NCBI GenBank assembly: GCA_039105265.1
Contig: JAPFFF010000016.1
Location: 2,976,001-3,040,000, forward strand
Length of the DNA: 64,000 bases
DNA from: Tritrichomonas musculus
Taxonomy: Eukaryota; Parabasalia; Tritrichomonadida; Tritrichomonadidae
Direction of reading: 5' to 3'
The notes beneath the pieces were generated by a model. The model was not told the DNA's origin and made no database searches. It saw only the letters and a list, made by a program, of their open reading frames with translations. Numbering within the stretch: the stretch's first letter is position 1; every line of letters starts with the position of its first letter. This document shows positions 10,769-20,881 of this stretch, piece by piece. Position numbers and translations under genes: made by a program.

Positions 10769-10773
10769 TCACA
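10769..10773 (+). promoter_or_regulatory. Initiator-like TCACA before the PQ-loop gene
   Basis: TCACA fits the trichomonad initiator pattern TCA-Y-(T/A) and lies about 8 bases before ATG 10779. Trichomonad 5' leaders are known to be very short. The pentamer is common by chance in AT-rich DNA. Confidence 0.35.
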
Positions 10774-10778
10774 AAAAA

Positions 10779-11681
10779 ATGAATAGTGATCATCATGGTT
10801 ATGACTATTCATTTTCAGGATTTAATGATTATACATCCCAAATGAATACAGCATCATCTGGCATTTGGAAAGTAGTTGGATATGCATTATTTTTTGGAAC
10901 AATTATTTCATTGGTTCCTCAAATATATTTATTAATCAAAAGACGTTCAAGTTACGGAATAAATCCAATGACGCCATTTGTTTCAAATTTTGGCCAATTT
11001 ATATTGTTATTAAATATTATTTGTTTAAGATCATCAGATTTCCTAGCCTTTATACAAGTTAACTTTTTTCAATCACTACCTCGTTTAATGACATTCATCA
11101 ATGCATTTGCCTTGTGGATATTTTATCTTCCAGTCATTGTCCTGACAACAATATTTTTTGATCGCGAACATAGAACAAATCGAACCAGAAAACATATGCA
11201 AAATGAATGGAAATTTAATTTATTTTTCATTTTCCTGAATGTTTTTTGTTCTCTGTTAATTCTTTCATGTTTTTTCTTTCTCGTTTTCGCAACAGGAATA
11301 GGATCTAGAAAAGTGACAAAAATTGGTAAAATTTTTGGCACAATAACCGTTATATCAGTTGTTATTCAATATTTGCCTCAATTCATTACTACATGCAGGA
11401 TTAGAGATAACGGATCATTTTCTTTGCTCTTGCTTGCAATTCAGGCACCAGGAGGAACAATCTCGGCCATTTTCATGGCAATTGGACAGAGCGACCACTG
11501 GTCGACATGGATGTCAACTTTCGCTGCATCTGTTCAACAATTTTGTCTTTTGTTTTTATGCATCATTTTCAAGCTGCAAAAAAGAAGGAAGGCAAAATAT
11601 GATGTTCCTCTTCTAAGTCAAATATCATCAACGCCGAGTGTCGTTGATCCTGCACTTTCAGATAAAAGATACCTTGAATAA
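10779..11681 (+). CDS. PQ-loop repeat, seven-helix membrane protein
   Basis: The 300-residue product has about seven hydrophobic helices and two PQ-loop signatures: SLVPQIYLLIKRRSSYGINP (Pro47-Gln48) and QYLPQFITTCRIRDNGS (Pro200-Gln201). Two PQ motifs, each starting a triple-helix bundle, define the PQ-loop family of lysosomal and vacuolar transporters (cystinosin, PQLC2, Ypq) related to SWEET sugar carriers. Other family members export basic amino acids or cystine from acidic compartments; the substrate here cannot be told. The C-terminal tail has DVPLLSQI, an acidic-dileucine-like signal, which would suit lysosomal or endosomal sorting. The N-terminus is polar with no cleavable signal. Length is normal for the family and the gene looks intact. 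It stands alone, downstream of the surface-protein gene on the same strand. Confidence 0.85.
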   Translation: MNSDHHGYDYSFSGFNDYTSQMNTASSGIWKVVGYALFFGTIISLVPQIYLLIKRRSSYGINPMTPFVSNFGQFILLLNIICLRSSDFLAFIQVNFFQSLPRLMTFINAFALWIFYLPVIVLTTIFFDREHRTNRTRKHMQNEWKFNLFFIFLNVFCSLLILSCFFFLVFATGIGSRKVTKIGKIFGTITVISVVIQYLPQFITTCRIRDNGSFSLLLLAIQAPGGTISAIFMAIGQSDHWSTWMSTFAASVQQFCLLFLCIIFKLQKRRKAKYDVPLLSQISSTPSVVDPALSDKRYLE

Positions 11682-12034
11682 TTCTTTTTCATATGTGTTT
11701 TAATATTTTTAATAAATATTATAAGTTTTATGATTCATTATTTTTTTTGTAATTTGAAAGAAATTTATCTAGAAATCAAGAAATTTCTTGGTTTTCGTGA
11801 ATTAACAACAAAAAAACTTATTTAAAGTGCCCTCAAAAAATAGGGGTCTCATTCAATAAAATAGTGGTCGACGATCAAGTTTAGAAAAAATTGTATATTT
11901 TTTCAGAAAAAATAATTTTATGAAAAAATTTTTTTTTCAAATATTTTTTTCTCAAATTAATTTTTATTATCGTTTTCCCTTGAAAATAATTATTTTTTGA
12001 ATTGACCCTCTTTATTTCTCTCACTTGATGATAC
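11682..12034. other. AT-rich intergenic stretch, no gene seen
   Basis: 3' flank of the PQ-loop gene. There is a GTGCCCTC...AGGGGTCTC patch near 11828-11850 that may be a transposon end, but I found no partner end. Confidence 0.4.
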
Positions 12035-12212
12035 ATTTTATATGTATGATATATTATAAATGACTTCTAATTATAATCTATATTATTTAAATGTATAATT
12101 TCATTAATAAGCTAAATAATAAAGAAAATTAGACATGAATTCATAGGCCAATGTTCTTGATCATAACCATCACGACCAGTTTTCTTTTTCCAAACGACAA
12201 TTCCAACAATTG
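12035..12212 (-). pseudogene. Stray 3' end of a surface-protein gene (copy of the 25498 gene terminus)
   Basis: About 175 bp matches, with scattered changes and one gap, the 3' flank and last codons of the large minus-strand gene at 25498 (compare about 25400-25585). The shared part includes the anti-sense of the WKKKTGR juxtamembrane segment and the trailing AT-rich 3' flank. The rest of the gene is missing, and a poly-A run of about 29 bases (near 12244-12270) follows shortly after. It is a dispersed, 5'-truncated fragment. Confidence 0.8.
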
Positions 12213-12386
12213 GAACATTGAATTTATTAATAAATTTTTTACCAAAAAAAAAAAAAAAAAAAAAAAAAAATAAACAAGAAAACTAACGCGCGATATAATC
12301 ATAAATCATTTAATAAACTATAATCATTGAACATACATAAATGTTTTTTGTATTTTGAAATTCAATTAATAATTTAATATCATTTC

Positions 12387-12669
12387 ATGACAACTTTTTG
12401 AGCTTTGCTCAAAAAGTTGTCATTCTTGGGATCTATTAGGTATAATATTTCATTTGTTTTCTTCATGGAAGTTGATTTATGTAAGTTTTGAAAAGAAATC
12501 AAATTTGAAAATAATAAAGGGCCACTTTTTGAGCTTCGCTCAAAAAGTGTCCAAGCATAAGATTCATTTCGGTTATGTAATAACTTGGTTATAGCTGGTT
12601 TTGATGTTTGAATATCTGATTTGAGGAAATTGCAAGAAACGCCACTTTTTGAGCTTCGCTCAAAAAGTG
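12387..12669. repeat. Three near-identical perfect hairpins (AAAAAGT stem, GAGC-GCTC top)
   Basis: Palindromes lie at 12387-12423 (17-bp stem, loop TTT), 12523-12549 and 12643-12669 (12-bp core stem CACTTTTTGAGC, loop TTC). The second and third start exactly 120 bp apart. No open frame covers them and their function is unknown. They could be transposon-end remnants, protein-binding palindromes or structured RNA. Confidence 0.85.
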
Positions 12670-13011
12670 TCTATGCTTTAGATAATAATGGCGCAATAAT
12701 ATATTTTTCTTTCAAGAACATTGTTCTATTTTAAGCAAGTATTCTATAAAAGCAAACGATTAAAATAAATAGAAAAATAATTGAGGGTCAATTTGGTTTC
12801 TCTCGTCATAAACATTTTGCATCAAAAAGTTATTTTATTTTTTATCTTTAAGAAAAAGTTATGTTTTATTTTTTGCTCCAAGAAAAAGTTCATGATTATT
12901 TTTCACTCTATCAAATTGTGGAAACTTTTTGACCGAAAAAAAATCAAAATAAACAAAAAAAAATTAAATATACTATATGAAATAAAAATAAAATTTTAAA
13001 TATACCTTCTA

Positions 13012-14716
13012 ATGGTAACCTGAAAAAATGGACCCGACCCGTTTTTTTCGGGTAGGGTAATTACCCACCATTCAAGTGAAGTGTTTAAGTATTACCCGAT
13101 TATTTTTCTTTAATTATTCATTTAATTTATAATAACAAATAATAAATATTAATTTTTTTCATTAATAATTTTGATTTCTTGATTCATTTTCAATATCTGA
13201 TTCAAACTTTAAGAAAAATTTTCCTCTGAAAAAGCTGATGTAAATTCAATTTCAATTTTTTTTGATATTATAATATAGTAACGGGAAAAATTGATAGACC
13301 ATGGGAAAAATTGGGTGACGAATTCAAAAATGAGTAAAAATTGTGAGAATTCTTTCAAATATAATTTGAGAACAAATTTTTTTGGCATAAAAATGAAAAA
13401 TTGTGAGAAAAAAAAAATTATTGGCATAAAAATCTTTCGGAGAAAAATGAAGTAAAAAAAATAAAGAAAATTAAAAAGAAATCTGAGTGAAAATTAATTT
13501 TTTTCATTCAAATCCGAAGATTGAGGGAGGAAAAAAAATAAATAAATAAATAAATAAATATTTTAAAATTATTAAGTATCAAAATTATTAAGTATTTTAT
13601 TAAAATTATTAAGTATCATTTCGTAAATTTTTAAATACTGGTAATGAAATTCTAACATTTTGTTGATTATTTTCTGGATTATAATAACTCTGGTATATGT
13701 ACTGCTGATTTGGTGTTAATTCTTTTTGATTATCGATGAGTCCTTGGATATAAGGTATTTGATAGCTTCTGATGTGAGAGCAGCACCTAACATCAAATTC
13801 GATATGTTGATATACTTCACCATTGACGACTGTGTGGCAAATAACTACCCCTGCAGCATGGAATGCTTGAATGCAGTTCTGTATTGAAGCTGCTTGTGAA
13901 AGTGTTTGTTGAATTTTGAGGATTTGGTTAGTTTGATAAGATAATTGGCTATTGCTTCTAAAATTACTCTCAAATCTTCGAACTATACTAAAAACTCCTA
14001 GATCAAGAGGTTGAATCTGATCTGAAGTATGTGGAGGAGTAAAATGTATAATAAGATTATCATTTTGGCCACTTCATATGCATTCACTTCATCTTCTGTA
14101 CCAGTAAATTCACAAACAATGACTTTTGGTGCCATTCGTGTGGCGCTTCTTGCTTCGAGCATGTTTTAATAAAATGGACCAAATACATTCAAAAAGTTAA
14201 ACTTTTCAATACAAAAAATTCAAAAAGTCACCCCATTTCTCTTTTTCATTGAAATTTTGAATATTTATATATCTTAAAAATAACTTTTTGAATAAATATA
14301 ATCAAAAATATTGAATGCGTCACCCCATTTTTCCCACCGTCAACCGGTTAATCCCGATACTATATTACATTTATAACTTTATTCTAAACCCAACAAATAA
14401 CATAATTAATATTAAATATTCATATTAGGATTATTATTCCATAAAAAAAAGAATTTTTTTGGAATCACTTAAATTGATATCATCCAAACATATGATACCG
14501 TAGCAAATTGCATCTCAAATATTATCAATAGAATATCTGACAAGAATAATAATAATATCATTAAAGAAATGGTCTGGTAAAAAATTACCATCTTTATAAA
14601 TGGCCGGGTAAAATTTTACCTTTAGGAAATAGGTTATTTTACTACCCAGGTAAAAAATGACCCTACCCAAGAAGGACCTGTCAAAAGGGGTCGGGTAGGT
14701 ACCGCTTTCAAGGTCT
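13012..14716. mobile_element. Decayed pogo/Tigger-like DNA transposon with imperfect inverted ends
   Basis: The ends are related in inverted orientation: ACCTTCTAATGGTAACC at the left, and ACCTTGAAAGCGGTACC read inward from the right. A G+C-rich pair of blocks, CGACCC and GGGTAGGGT, follows at each side. Between them lies the C-terminal part of a pogo-type transposase on the minus strand. The ends are diverged and I could not settle the target duplication, so the limits are approximate. Confidence 0.6.
13609..14065 (-). pseudogene. pogo/Tigger (DDE_1) transposase, C-terminal remnant
   Basis: An open minus-strand stretch of about 150 codons ends at TAA (13609-13611). It begins with TPPHTSDQIQPLDLGVF, the hallmark of the DDE_1 transposase domain around the last catalytic residue (pogo/Tigger consensus PPH-(S/T)-(T/S)-x-x-x-Q-P-L-D-x-G-x-F). 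It continues with a helical part and ends RISLPVFKNLRNDT. Upstream, related coding sequence continues to about 14160 in another frame, and the N-terminal DNA-binding part and first catalytic Asp are absent, so the gene is dead. Three short direct repeats (ATTAAGTATC) follow the stop. Confidence 0.75.
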
Positions 14717-14974
14717 AATTTTAAAGGAAAAAAAAAAAAAAAATAAAATCATATATGATTTCATTTCATTTTTTTGGGTAAAAATTTACAAAATTTTAAT
14801 AAGGTCCAATGGACCAAAAAAAAAAGTCCGTCCAAAGGTCCAAAAATTAAGCCATAATATTAAGATAAAAATATTCATTTTTCTCGTTTTTTTTTTAAAA
14901 AAAGTGGAAAATTTTACAAAAACGAAATGTGAAATGAAAAATACTGGAAAATTTTGACGATCTTATTTTTCAAA

Positions 14975-17878
14975 ATGACCGTAATTGGAATTGATCTTGG
15001 TACTTCATATTCATGCGTGGGAGTCTTTCGACATAACAGAGTCGATATTATTCCAAACGATATGGGAAACTTAAAGACACCGTCATATGTCGCATTTACA
15101 GACGAAGAACTTCTTGTAGGAGATTCAGCAAAGAATCAAGTAGCAATGAACCCGACCAACACAGTTTTTGACGTATTGCGTTTGATTGGGAGAAATTTCT
15201 CAGATCCTGCTGTTCAAAGAGATATGCTACAATGGCCATTCAAAATTTTGAGAGGAGATTCTGATAAACCACAAATCGAAGTTCAATGGAGGGGAGAGAT
15301 GAAACAATTTTATCCGGAAGAAATATTATCGATGATTTTACGCAAAATGAAAGAAATGGCCGAAATCCATATATCTGAAAAAGTTACAGAAGCAGTTATT
15401 TCAATTCCAGCATATTTTAATGATAAAAAACGGCGAATTATAAAAGATGCTGCTACTATTGCTGGATTGGAAGTTCCATATTTGATTTGTAGCTCAACAG
15501 CAGCAGCTATTGCATATGGCTTAAATGTGAAATCAGATGAAGAACGCCATGTTTTAGTGTTCGATTTGGGAGGAGGTACATTTGATTGTTCACTTCTTGA
15601 TATTGATGGAGGTATGTTTGAAGTTAGAGCAATAGCAGGAGACACTCACCTTGGAGGAGAAGACTTTGATAGCAGGATGGTTAACTACTTTGCAGATTGT
15701 TTCAAAAGGAAATTCAAATGCGATCTCCGTCAGTCACCACGTGCACTAAGAACACTTCGTACAGCATGTGAACGTGCTAAGCGAACATTGTCAACAGCAA
15801 CTACAGCTTCAATCATTTGTGATTCGCTTTATGAAGGACATGATTTCATGGATAACATTTCACGCGCAATGTTTGAAAACTTGAATGATGAATTATTCCG
15901 TTCAACAATGAATCCAGTTGCACAAGTTTTGAAGGATGCAAATATGTCAAAGAGTGATGTTACAGATATTGTTCTTGTTGGAGGTTCATCCAGAATTCCA
16001 CGTGTTCAACAATTACTTCAAGATTTCTTCAATGGCAAACAACCATGCCGTGGAGTTGACCCAGATGAAGCTGTTGCATATGGTGCAGCTGTTCAAGCAG
16101 CATGTTACAAAGGTAGTACTTCATCGCTCATTAAAGATCTTCTTTTTCTCGATGTTACTCCATTGTCACTTGGCATCGAAACAGATGATCAAAAGATGAC
16201 GGTTATTATTCCACGTAACAGTACGATTCCATTTAAAAAATCAATTATTATTTCAACGACAAGAGACAATCAAACATCTTATACAATCAAAGTTTATGAA
16301 GGTGAACGTTCAAGAACACGCGATAACAATCTTCTTGGTTCATTTGATTTGACAGGAATTCCACCAAATAAAAAAGGTGTTCCTCAAATTGAAGTTACAT
16401 TCGATATAAATGCAAGAGGTGATATTAATGTTTCAGCACAAGATAAATCAACAGGTAATATAGAGAAGATCACAATTGAGAACAAAACTGGAAGTCTTTC
16501 AGCTTTTGATATAAAAAATTTTGCTGAAAAATTAGAAATTTTCATAAAACAAGATGAAGAAGTTCGTAAGAAAGTTGAAGCCAAGAATGCACTTGAAGGA
16601 TACTGCTTTGGAGTTCGTAACTCATTGTCAAACGAACAATTCGCCAACGCAATCCCACAATCAGATAAGGACACGATCAACAAAGAAATCAACGACACAC
16701 TTGCATGGATTGATGCACATCAAGATGCCGAAGTTTCAGAATTTGAAAGCAAGCAAAAAGAACTTGAAAGCAAATTAATGCCAATTATGCAACGTGCATA
16801 CCAAGGTGCAGTACCAGGAGGATCAGCAGGAGGTCCAGGCGGAATGCCAGGTGGAATTGATCCAAACATGTTCAACCATGCATTTAATTCAAATGAATCA
16901 AAAGAGAATCTGTTAATAGAGATTCAAAATTTAAAAGATGAAAACAGTCAAATTAAAAAAGAAGTTGAACAATTGAAGAGCTACATTTCTGCATTGGCAG
17001 AAAAATCAAGAATCATCGAATTTGTCGATTTAACTGATTATGATGAAGTATCAATCATTGGTGAAGGAGTATCATCAAACGTTAAACTTGTCACAAGGAA
17101 AGAAAAATATGCTAAAAAAGAACTCAAAGAACTCACACAAGAAGCTTTTCAAAGACTTCTTTTTGAAGGTGAAATTCTCTTTAAACTACACCATCCATGC
17201 ATAGTTCGAATCATTGGAATTAATAATGGTGATGAAACACATCCACCATCGATTTTTCTTTCATTTGAACCAAGATCCCTTGAAAAATCGATTCATGATA
17301 AAGAACTTGATAATCATCAAAAGAATCGAATCACAATTGAAATCGTTCTTGGAATGCGATACATTCATAAACATAATCTCATGCATCGTGATTTGAAACC
17401 ATCAAACATTCTTCTTAGTAAAAACATGCATGTTCGTATCAGTGATTTTGGCCTTGCTAAAGAAGAAAATCTGGAAACTTCACAATCAAAAGGTGTTGGA
17501 ACAATGCGCTTTATGGCCCCTGAACTTTTTGAAGAAAATGATGGTGCTTTAAGATACGATAATAAAGTTGATGTTTATTCTTTTGGAATTACTCTTATCT
17601 ATATAATAACTGAACAATATCCTGATTTCAGTCTCAAAAATGCTGTTACAGGCGTTGCTCCTAAAATAAAAGGTTCAATTGTTAATTGGGTTAGAGAAGT
17701 AATAAGTCGATGCTTGTCTGTTTCACCTGAAAACCGTCCTTCATTCAATGAAATTTTTGAGATTATGAAATCACATAATTACAATCTGTTCAGTGAGAGA
17801 GAAGAGAAAGTTAACAAAGATATTGAAAGTCGTATTTGTAAAATTGAAGCTTTTGAATACCAACATAAAAATGAATAA
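14975..17878 (+). CDS. Hsp70-protein kinase fusion protein (967 aa)
   Basis: Residues 1 to about 630 are a complete cytosolic-type Hsp70: IGIDLGTSYS phosphate loop 1, VFDLGGGTFD (about 195), LVGGSSRIPRVQ, then the substrate-binding domain and lid, ending in a Gly-rich GGPGGMPGGIDPNMF tail (about 615-635). The expected terminal EEVD is missing. The frame runs instead through a coiled coil (NLKDENSQIKKEVEQLKSY) into a kinase domain: Gly loop GEGVSSNVKLV (about 695), Lys in KYAKKEL, HRDLKPSN (about 802), SDFGLAKEEN (about 822), FMAPELFEEN, and a C-lobe. All catalytic residues are present, so both halves look functional. The coiled coil plus kinase matches the large trichomonad TKL-like kinase families. 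ATG 14975 starts exactly at the Hsp70 N-terminus. Joining a chaperone to a kinase is not a known common arrangement; an assembly join is the main alternative. Confidence 0.85.
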   Translation: MTVIGIDLGTSYSCVGVFRHNRVDIIPNDMGNLKTPSYVAFTDEELLVGDSAKNQVAMNPTNTVFDVLRLIGRNFSDPAVQRDMLQWPFKILRGDSDKPQIEVQWRGEMKQFYPEEILSMILRKMKEMAEIHISEKVTEAVISIPAYFNDKKRRIIKDAATIAGLEVPYLICSSTAAAIAYGLNVKSDEERHVLVFDLGGGTFDCSLLDIDGGMFEVRAIAGDTHLGGEDFDSRMVNYFADCFKRKFKCDLRQSPRALRTLRTACERAKRTLSTATTASIICDSLYEGHDFMDNISRAMFENLNDELFRSTMNPVAQVLKDANMSKSDVTDIVLVGGSSRIPRVQQLLQDFFNGKQPCRGVDPDEAVAYGAAVQAACYKGSTSSLIKDLLFLDVTPLSLGIETDDQKMTVIIPRNSTIPFKKSIIISTTRDNQTSYTIKVYEGERSRTRDNNLLGSFDLTGIPPNKKGVPQIEVTFDINARGDINVSAQDKSTGNIEKITIENKTGSLSAFDIKNFAEKLEIFIKQDEEVRKKVEAKNALEGYCFGVRNSLSNEQFANAIPQSDKDTINKEINDTLAWIDAHQDAEVSEFESKQKELESKLMPIMQRAYQGAVPGGSAGGPGGMPGGIDPNMFNHAFNSNESKENLLIEIQNLKDENSQIKKEVEQLKSYISALAEKSRIIEFVDLTDYDEVSIIGEGVSSNVKLVTRKEKYAKKELKELTQEAFQRLLFEGEILFKLHHPCIVRIIGINNGDETHPPSIFLSFEPRSLEKSIHDKELDNHQKNRITIEIVLGMRYIHKHNLMHRDLKPSNILLSKNMHVRISDFGLAKEENLETSQSKGVGTMRFMAPELFEENDGALRYDNKVDVYSFGITLIYIITEQYPDFSLKNAVTGVAPKIKGSIVNWVREVISRCLSVSPENRPSFNEIFEIMKSHNYNLFSEREEKVNKDIESRICKIEAFEYQHKNE

Positions 17879-18563
17879 AGCACTTTATCATTCAAAGATT
17901 ATCTAAACAAATTAATTCAAGATAATTTTAATGAATATATTATTTCTTGTAAAGATTTTCATTTTTTTTATCTATAGGTTCCCTACGATTTATCCAAAAA
18001 ACTTGATTTCAAATTAATCATGATTCAAGTTTTAAAAAATAATGCATATATTACTATTAAATTATCTGTTATTTTAAATAGAAATGATTTTTATTTCAAG
18101 GTAATTATAAATTAATATTTTTTTTTTTAATACTTTTTGACGTAGTGATAGGCCAAATTTTGGCGAATATTTCAAAAAATATTATTTTTATAAATACAAA
18201 TATGCAGACTCAATCATTTTAAAGCTACAAAAAAATCGATTAATTCCTATTTATTGTGATCAAGTTTTATTTCTTTGAAACTTATTAGCTGATGGATGCC
18301 ATTAATTGACCAAAAAAAAAAATAATCTTGAAAGAGCTTTCATGCAAAATATAAGGTCATTATTAGGGGAGGGTAAAAAATGATTTGGAAATTTTTCTTG
18401 TTGAAAAAAGAACTAAGTAAAAATGATTTAAAAGGAAGTAACGATGTAGAAATTTTTATTAACGTTAGATATGCAGTTGAAGATGTAATTTTTTTATCTT
18501 TAAAATCAAGAGAAAGAGTAGAACTGAATCTCCAAAAGGTTAAGAAGATCATTCAATTAATTA
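17879..18563. other. Convergent intergenic region between the Hsp70-kinase and kinase-Sel1 genes
   Basis: Both neighbours end here. Only AT-rich sequence and short accidental frames are seen; the longest, at 18380-18601 on the plus strand, overlaps the end of the Sel1 gene. Confidence 0.5.
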
Positions 18564-20633
18564 TCAATCATTATAGAATCCTTCATAAAAAAGCTCATTA
18601 ATATCAACCAGCTTTTTCTTTTTTGGAATATTTTTTGTCTTTGGTGTGAAAATTGGCTTTGTATAATTTCCAAGTATTAAATAATTAAAAAATTCAATTT
18701 CAAATTGATTATCTTTTGAATAAAGCAAATCAAACTCTTTGAAAAATTGGAACATTCTCATGCTCAAAATTTGATCAATATTGAAATTTTCAAAAATATG
18801 AAAATTCAATTGTAAGTTGAAAAGGTTCTGACGGATTAAATCCAAGATATTTTTATTTAAATGTTCATTGATTATATCACTATAAATGGAAGCTTTCTCT
18901 TCATTAGCTACTGACTTATCTCCATATTTATAAATGAAAAACAAAAAGCAATCGCTTGGAAAGAAGCATTTAGCTGGAGGTTTTTCAATCAAATTTATAG
19001 CTTTTATTGTATCCCTTTTACAATCAATTCCGAAATAATATATTCTTGATAAATTATAACGTGCATATGAATCATTCTTTTGTCTAATAGCTTCATTGAA
19101 ATATTCAATTGTTAAAGCAATGTTTTTCTTGCCAGACTCGCCATTTTTATAAATAATTCCAAGTTCGTTTTTCGACCTCTCGTCATTAAAGCATGAAGCT
19201 TCTTTAAAATAATGAATTGCTTGATTAATATCACACTGAATGCCATCACCAATATAATATATGCTTCCAAGTCTAGATTGGGCCATATAATTTCTCTGCT
19301 TTGCAGCACAACCATAATAAAAAACAGCTTTATTCATATCTTTTGCAACATATTGGCCATTAGAGTAAATATGTCCAAGTAAAAATTGTGAATATGGATG
19401 ATTGAGGGAAGCTGAATTAGTAAGATATATGATTGCCTTCTTTATATCTCTTTGAACGAATGTGCCATCATAAAATATTTTTCCAAGATAAAAAAGAGAA
19501 TTAGCATCATATTGACTAGCGGATTGAGTAAAATACTTAATTGCTTTGTTTATATCTCTTGAAACAAATTTCCCTTCATAGTAAATAACTCCTAGTAAAT
19601 ATTGTGATGAAGCATCATTTCTGTTAGCAGCTTCGGTTAAGTAATGAATTGATTTCTGAGGGTCATTCAATCCATTTTTATTATAATATAAAAATTGTCC
19701 AAGTGCAAATTGAGCTTTTGAGTTTTTTTGTTCTGCAGAGAGTTTAAAATAATGAAGAGCTCTCTGAGGATCTGGTGCATCAATATCACCATTTCTATAA
19801 ATAACACCAAGATAATATTGTGCTTCAGAATTATTTTGATTTGCTGATAATGTCAAGTAATAAACTGCTTTCTTAATGTCTCGAGGGTAATAATCACATA
19901 TATAATAAATCATTCCTAAATGAAACTGAGCATCTGCATTTTTTGAATTTGCAGATTGTGTCAAATAATAAACTGCCTTGTTCATGTCTCTTGTGATCAA
20001 TTCACCTTTGTAATATATCATTCCAATGTGAGATTGAGCAAATGGATTGTTATGATTTGCTGAAAGTGTCAAATAATGAATTCCTCTTTTTATATCAGGT
20101 CGTGTATGTTTTCCCATTAATAAAATGGTACCAATATATAACTGAGCATCTGCATTGTCTTGATCAGCTGAAAGAGTCAAATAATAAATTGATTTGTCCA
20201 TGTTTCTTGGAATAAGAATATTATCAAAATACAATTTGCCAAGATAATATTGTGCTTCAGCATTATTTTGATCAGCTGCAAGAGAATAATAATAAAGAGC
20301 TTGATTAATGTCTCTTGAATAATGTTTCCCATTTGAATAAATTAATCCAAGGTGGACTTGGGCTTCTTGGTTATTTTGGTTGGATGAAAGCTTCAAATAA
20401 TGAATTGCTTTATTCATATTTTGAGGAACATAACAATTTGTAGAATATGTCATTCCAAGCCTGCATTGTGCTTCCGAATGATTTTGATCGGCTGAAAGTG
20501 TTAAATAATTTATTCCTTTATTAATATCTTGCGGAATGAATTCTCCACATAAAAAAAGTAATCCTAGATCGCATTGAGCATCAGGATTATTTTGAGAAGC
20601 AGAAAGTGTTAAATAATGAATAGCTTTATTCAT
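18564..20633 (-). CDS. Sel1-repeat part of a broken kinase-Sel1 gene
   Basis: The 689-residue frame is a solenoid of about 16 Sel1-like repeats of about 36 residues (AQYYLGVIYRNGD...PQRALHYFKLSAEQKN), a TPR-related scaffold that binds proteins. A non-repeat C-terminal segment of about 110 residues follows. The first ATG (20633) falls in the middle of a repeat. The missing half of that repeat, and more, sits just upstream in another frame (20630-20881) and then in the kinase frame (20865-21968). It is therefore the 3' part of a kinase-Sel1 gene separated by single-base frame changes. If the frame changes are sequencing errors, this is part of one functional protein; otherwise it is a pseudogene. 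Confidence 0.8.
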   Translation of the reverse strand: MNKAIHYLTLSASQNNPDAQCDLGLLFLCGEFIPQDINKGINYLTLSADQNHSEAQCRLGMTYSTNCYVPQNMNKAIHYLKLSSNQNNQEAQVHLGLIYSNGKHYSRDINQALYYYSLAADQNNAEAQYYLGKLYFDNILIPRNMDKSIYYLTLSADQDNADAQLYIGTILLMGKHTRPDIKRGIHYLTLSANHNNPFAQSHIGMIYYKGELITRDMNKAVYYLTQSANSKNADAQFHLGMIYYICDYYPRDIKKAVYYLTLSANQNNSEAQYYLGVIYRNGDIDAPDPQRALHYFKLSAEQKNSKAQFALGQFLYYNKNGLNDPQKSIHYLTEAANRNDASSQYLLGVIYYEGKFVSRDINKAIKYFTQSASQYDANSLFYLGKIFYDGTFVQRDIKKAIIYLTNSASLNHPYSQFLLGHIYSNGQYVAKDMNKAVFYYGCAAKQRNYMAQSRLGSIYYIGDGIQCDINQAIHYFKEASCFNDERSKNELGIIYKNGESGKKNIALTIEYFNEAIRQKNDSYARYNLSRIYYFGIDCKRDTIKAINLIEKPPAKCFFPSDCFLFFIYKYGDKSVANEEKASIYSDIINEHLNKNILDLIRQNLFNLQLNFHIFENFNIDQILSMRMFQFFKEFDLLYSKDNQFEIEFFNYLILGNYTKPIFTPKTKNIPKKKKLVDINELFYEGFYND

Positions 20634-20881
20634 ATCTCTATATATGTATTTTCCTCCATAATTTTACCAAGTTCATATTGAGCTAAAGGATTATTTTGAT
20701 CTGCAGATTTCGTTAAATATTTGATAGCTTTATTTATGTCTCTAGGAACTACATTTCCATGTAAATAAATCATACCAAGAGTATATTGAGCTTCAGAATG
20801 ATCTTGATCAGCTGACATTTTCAAATATTCAATTGATTTGTTTATATCTCGTGGTTCTTTTTGTTCAGTATAAAGAATCAA
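20630..20881 (-). pseudogene. Middle piece of the broken kinase-Sel1 gene (two Sel1 repeats)
   Basis: Two more Sel1 repeats (PRDINKSIEYLKMSADQDHS and the next) bridge the kinase frame and the long Sel1 frame. At the upstream join one extra base shifts the frame just after AQSMLG. At the downstream join one base is missing between YELGKI and the next repeat's RDMNKAIHYL. The piece has no proper start of its own. Confidence 0.75.
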
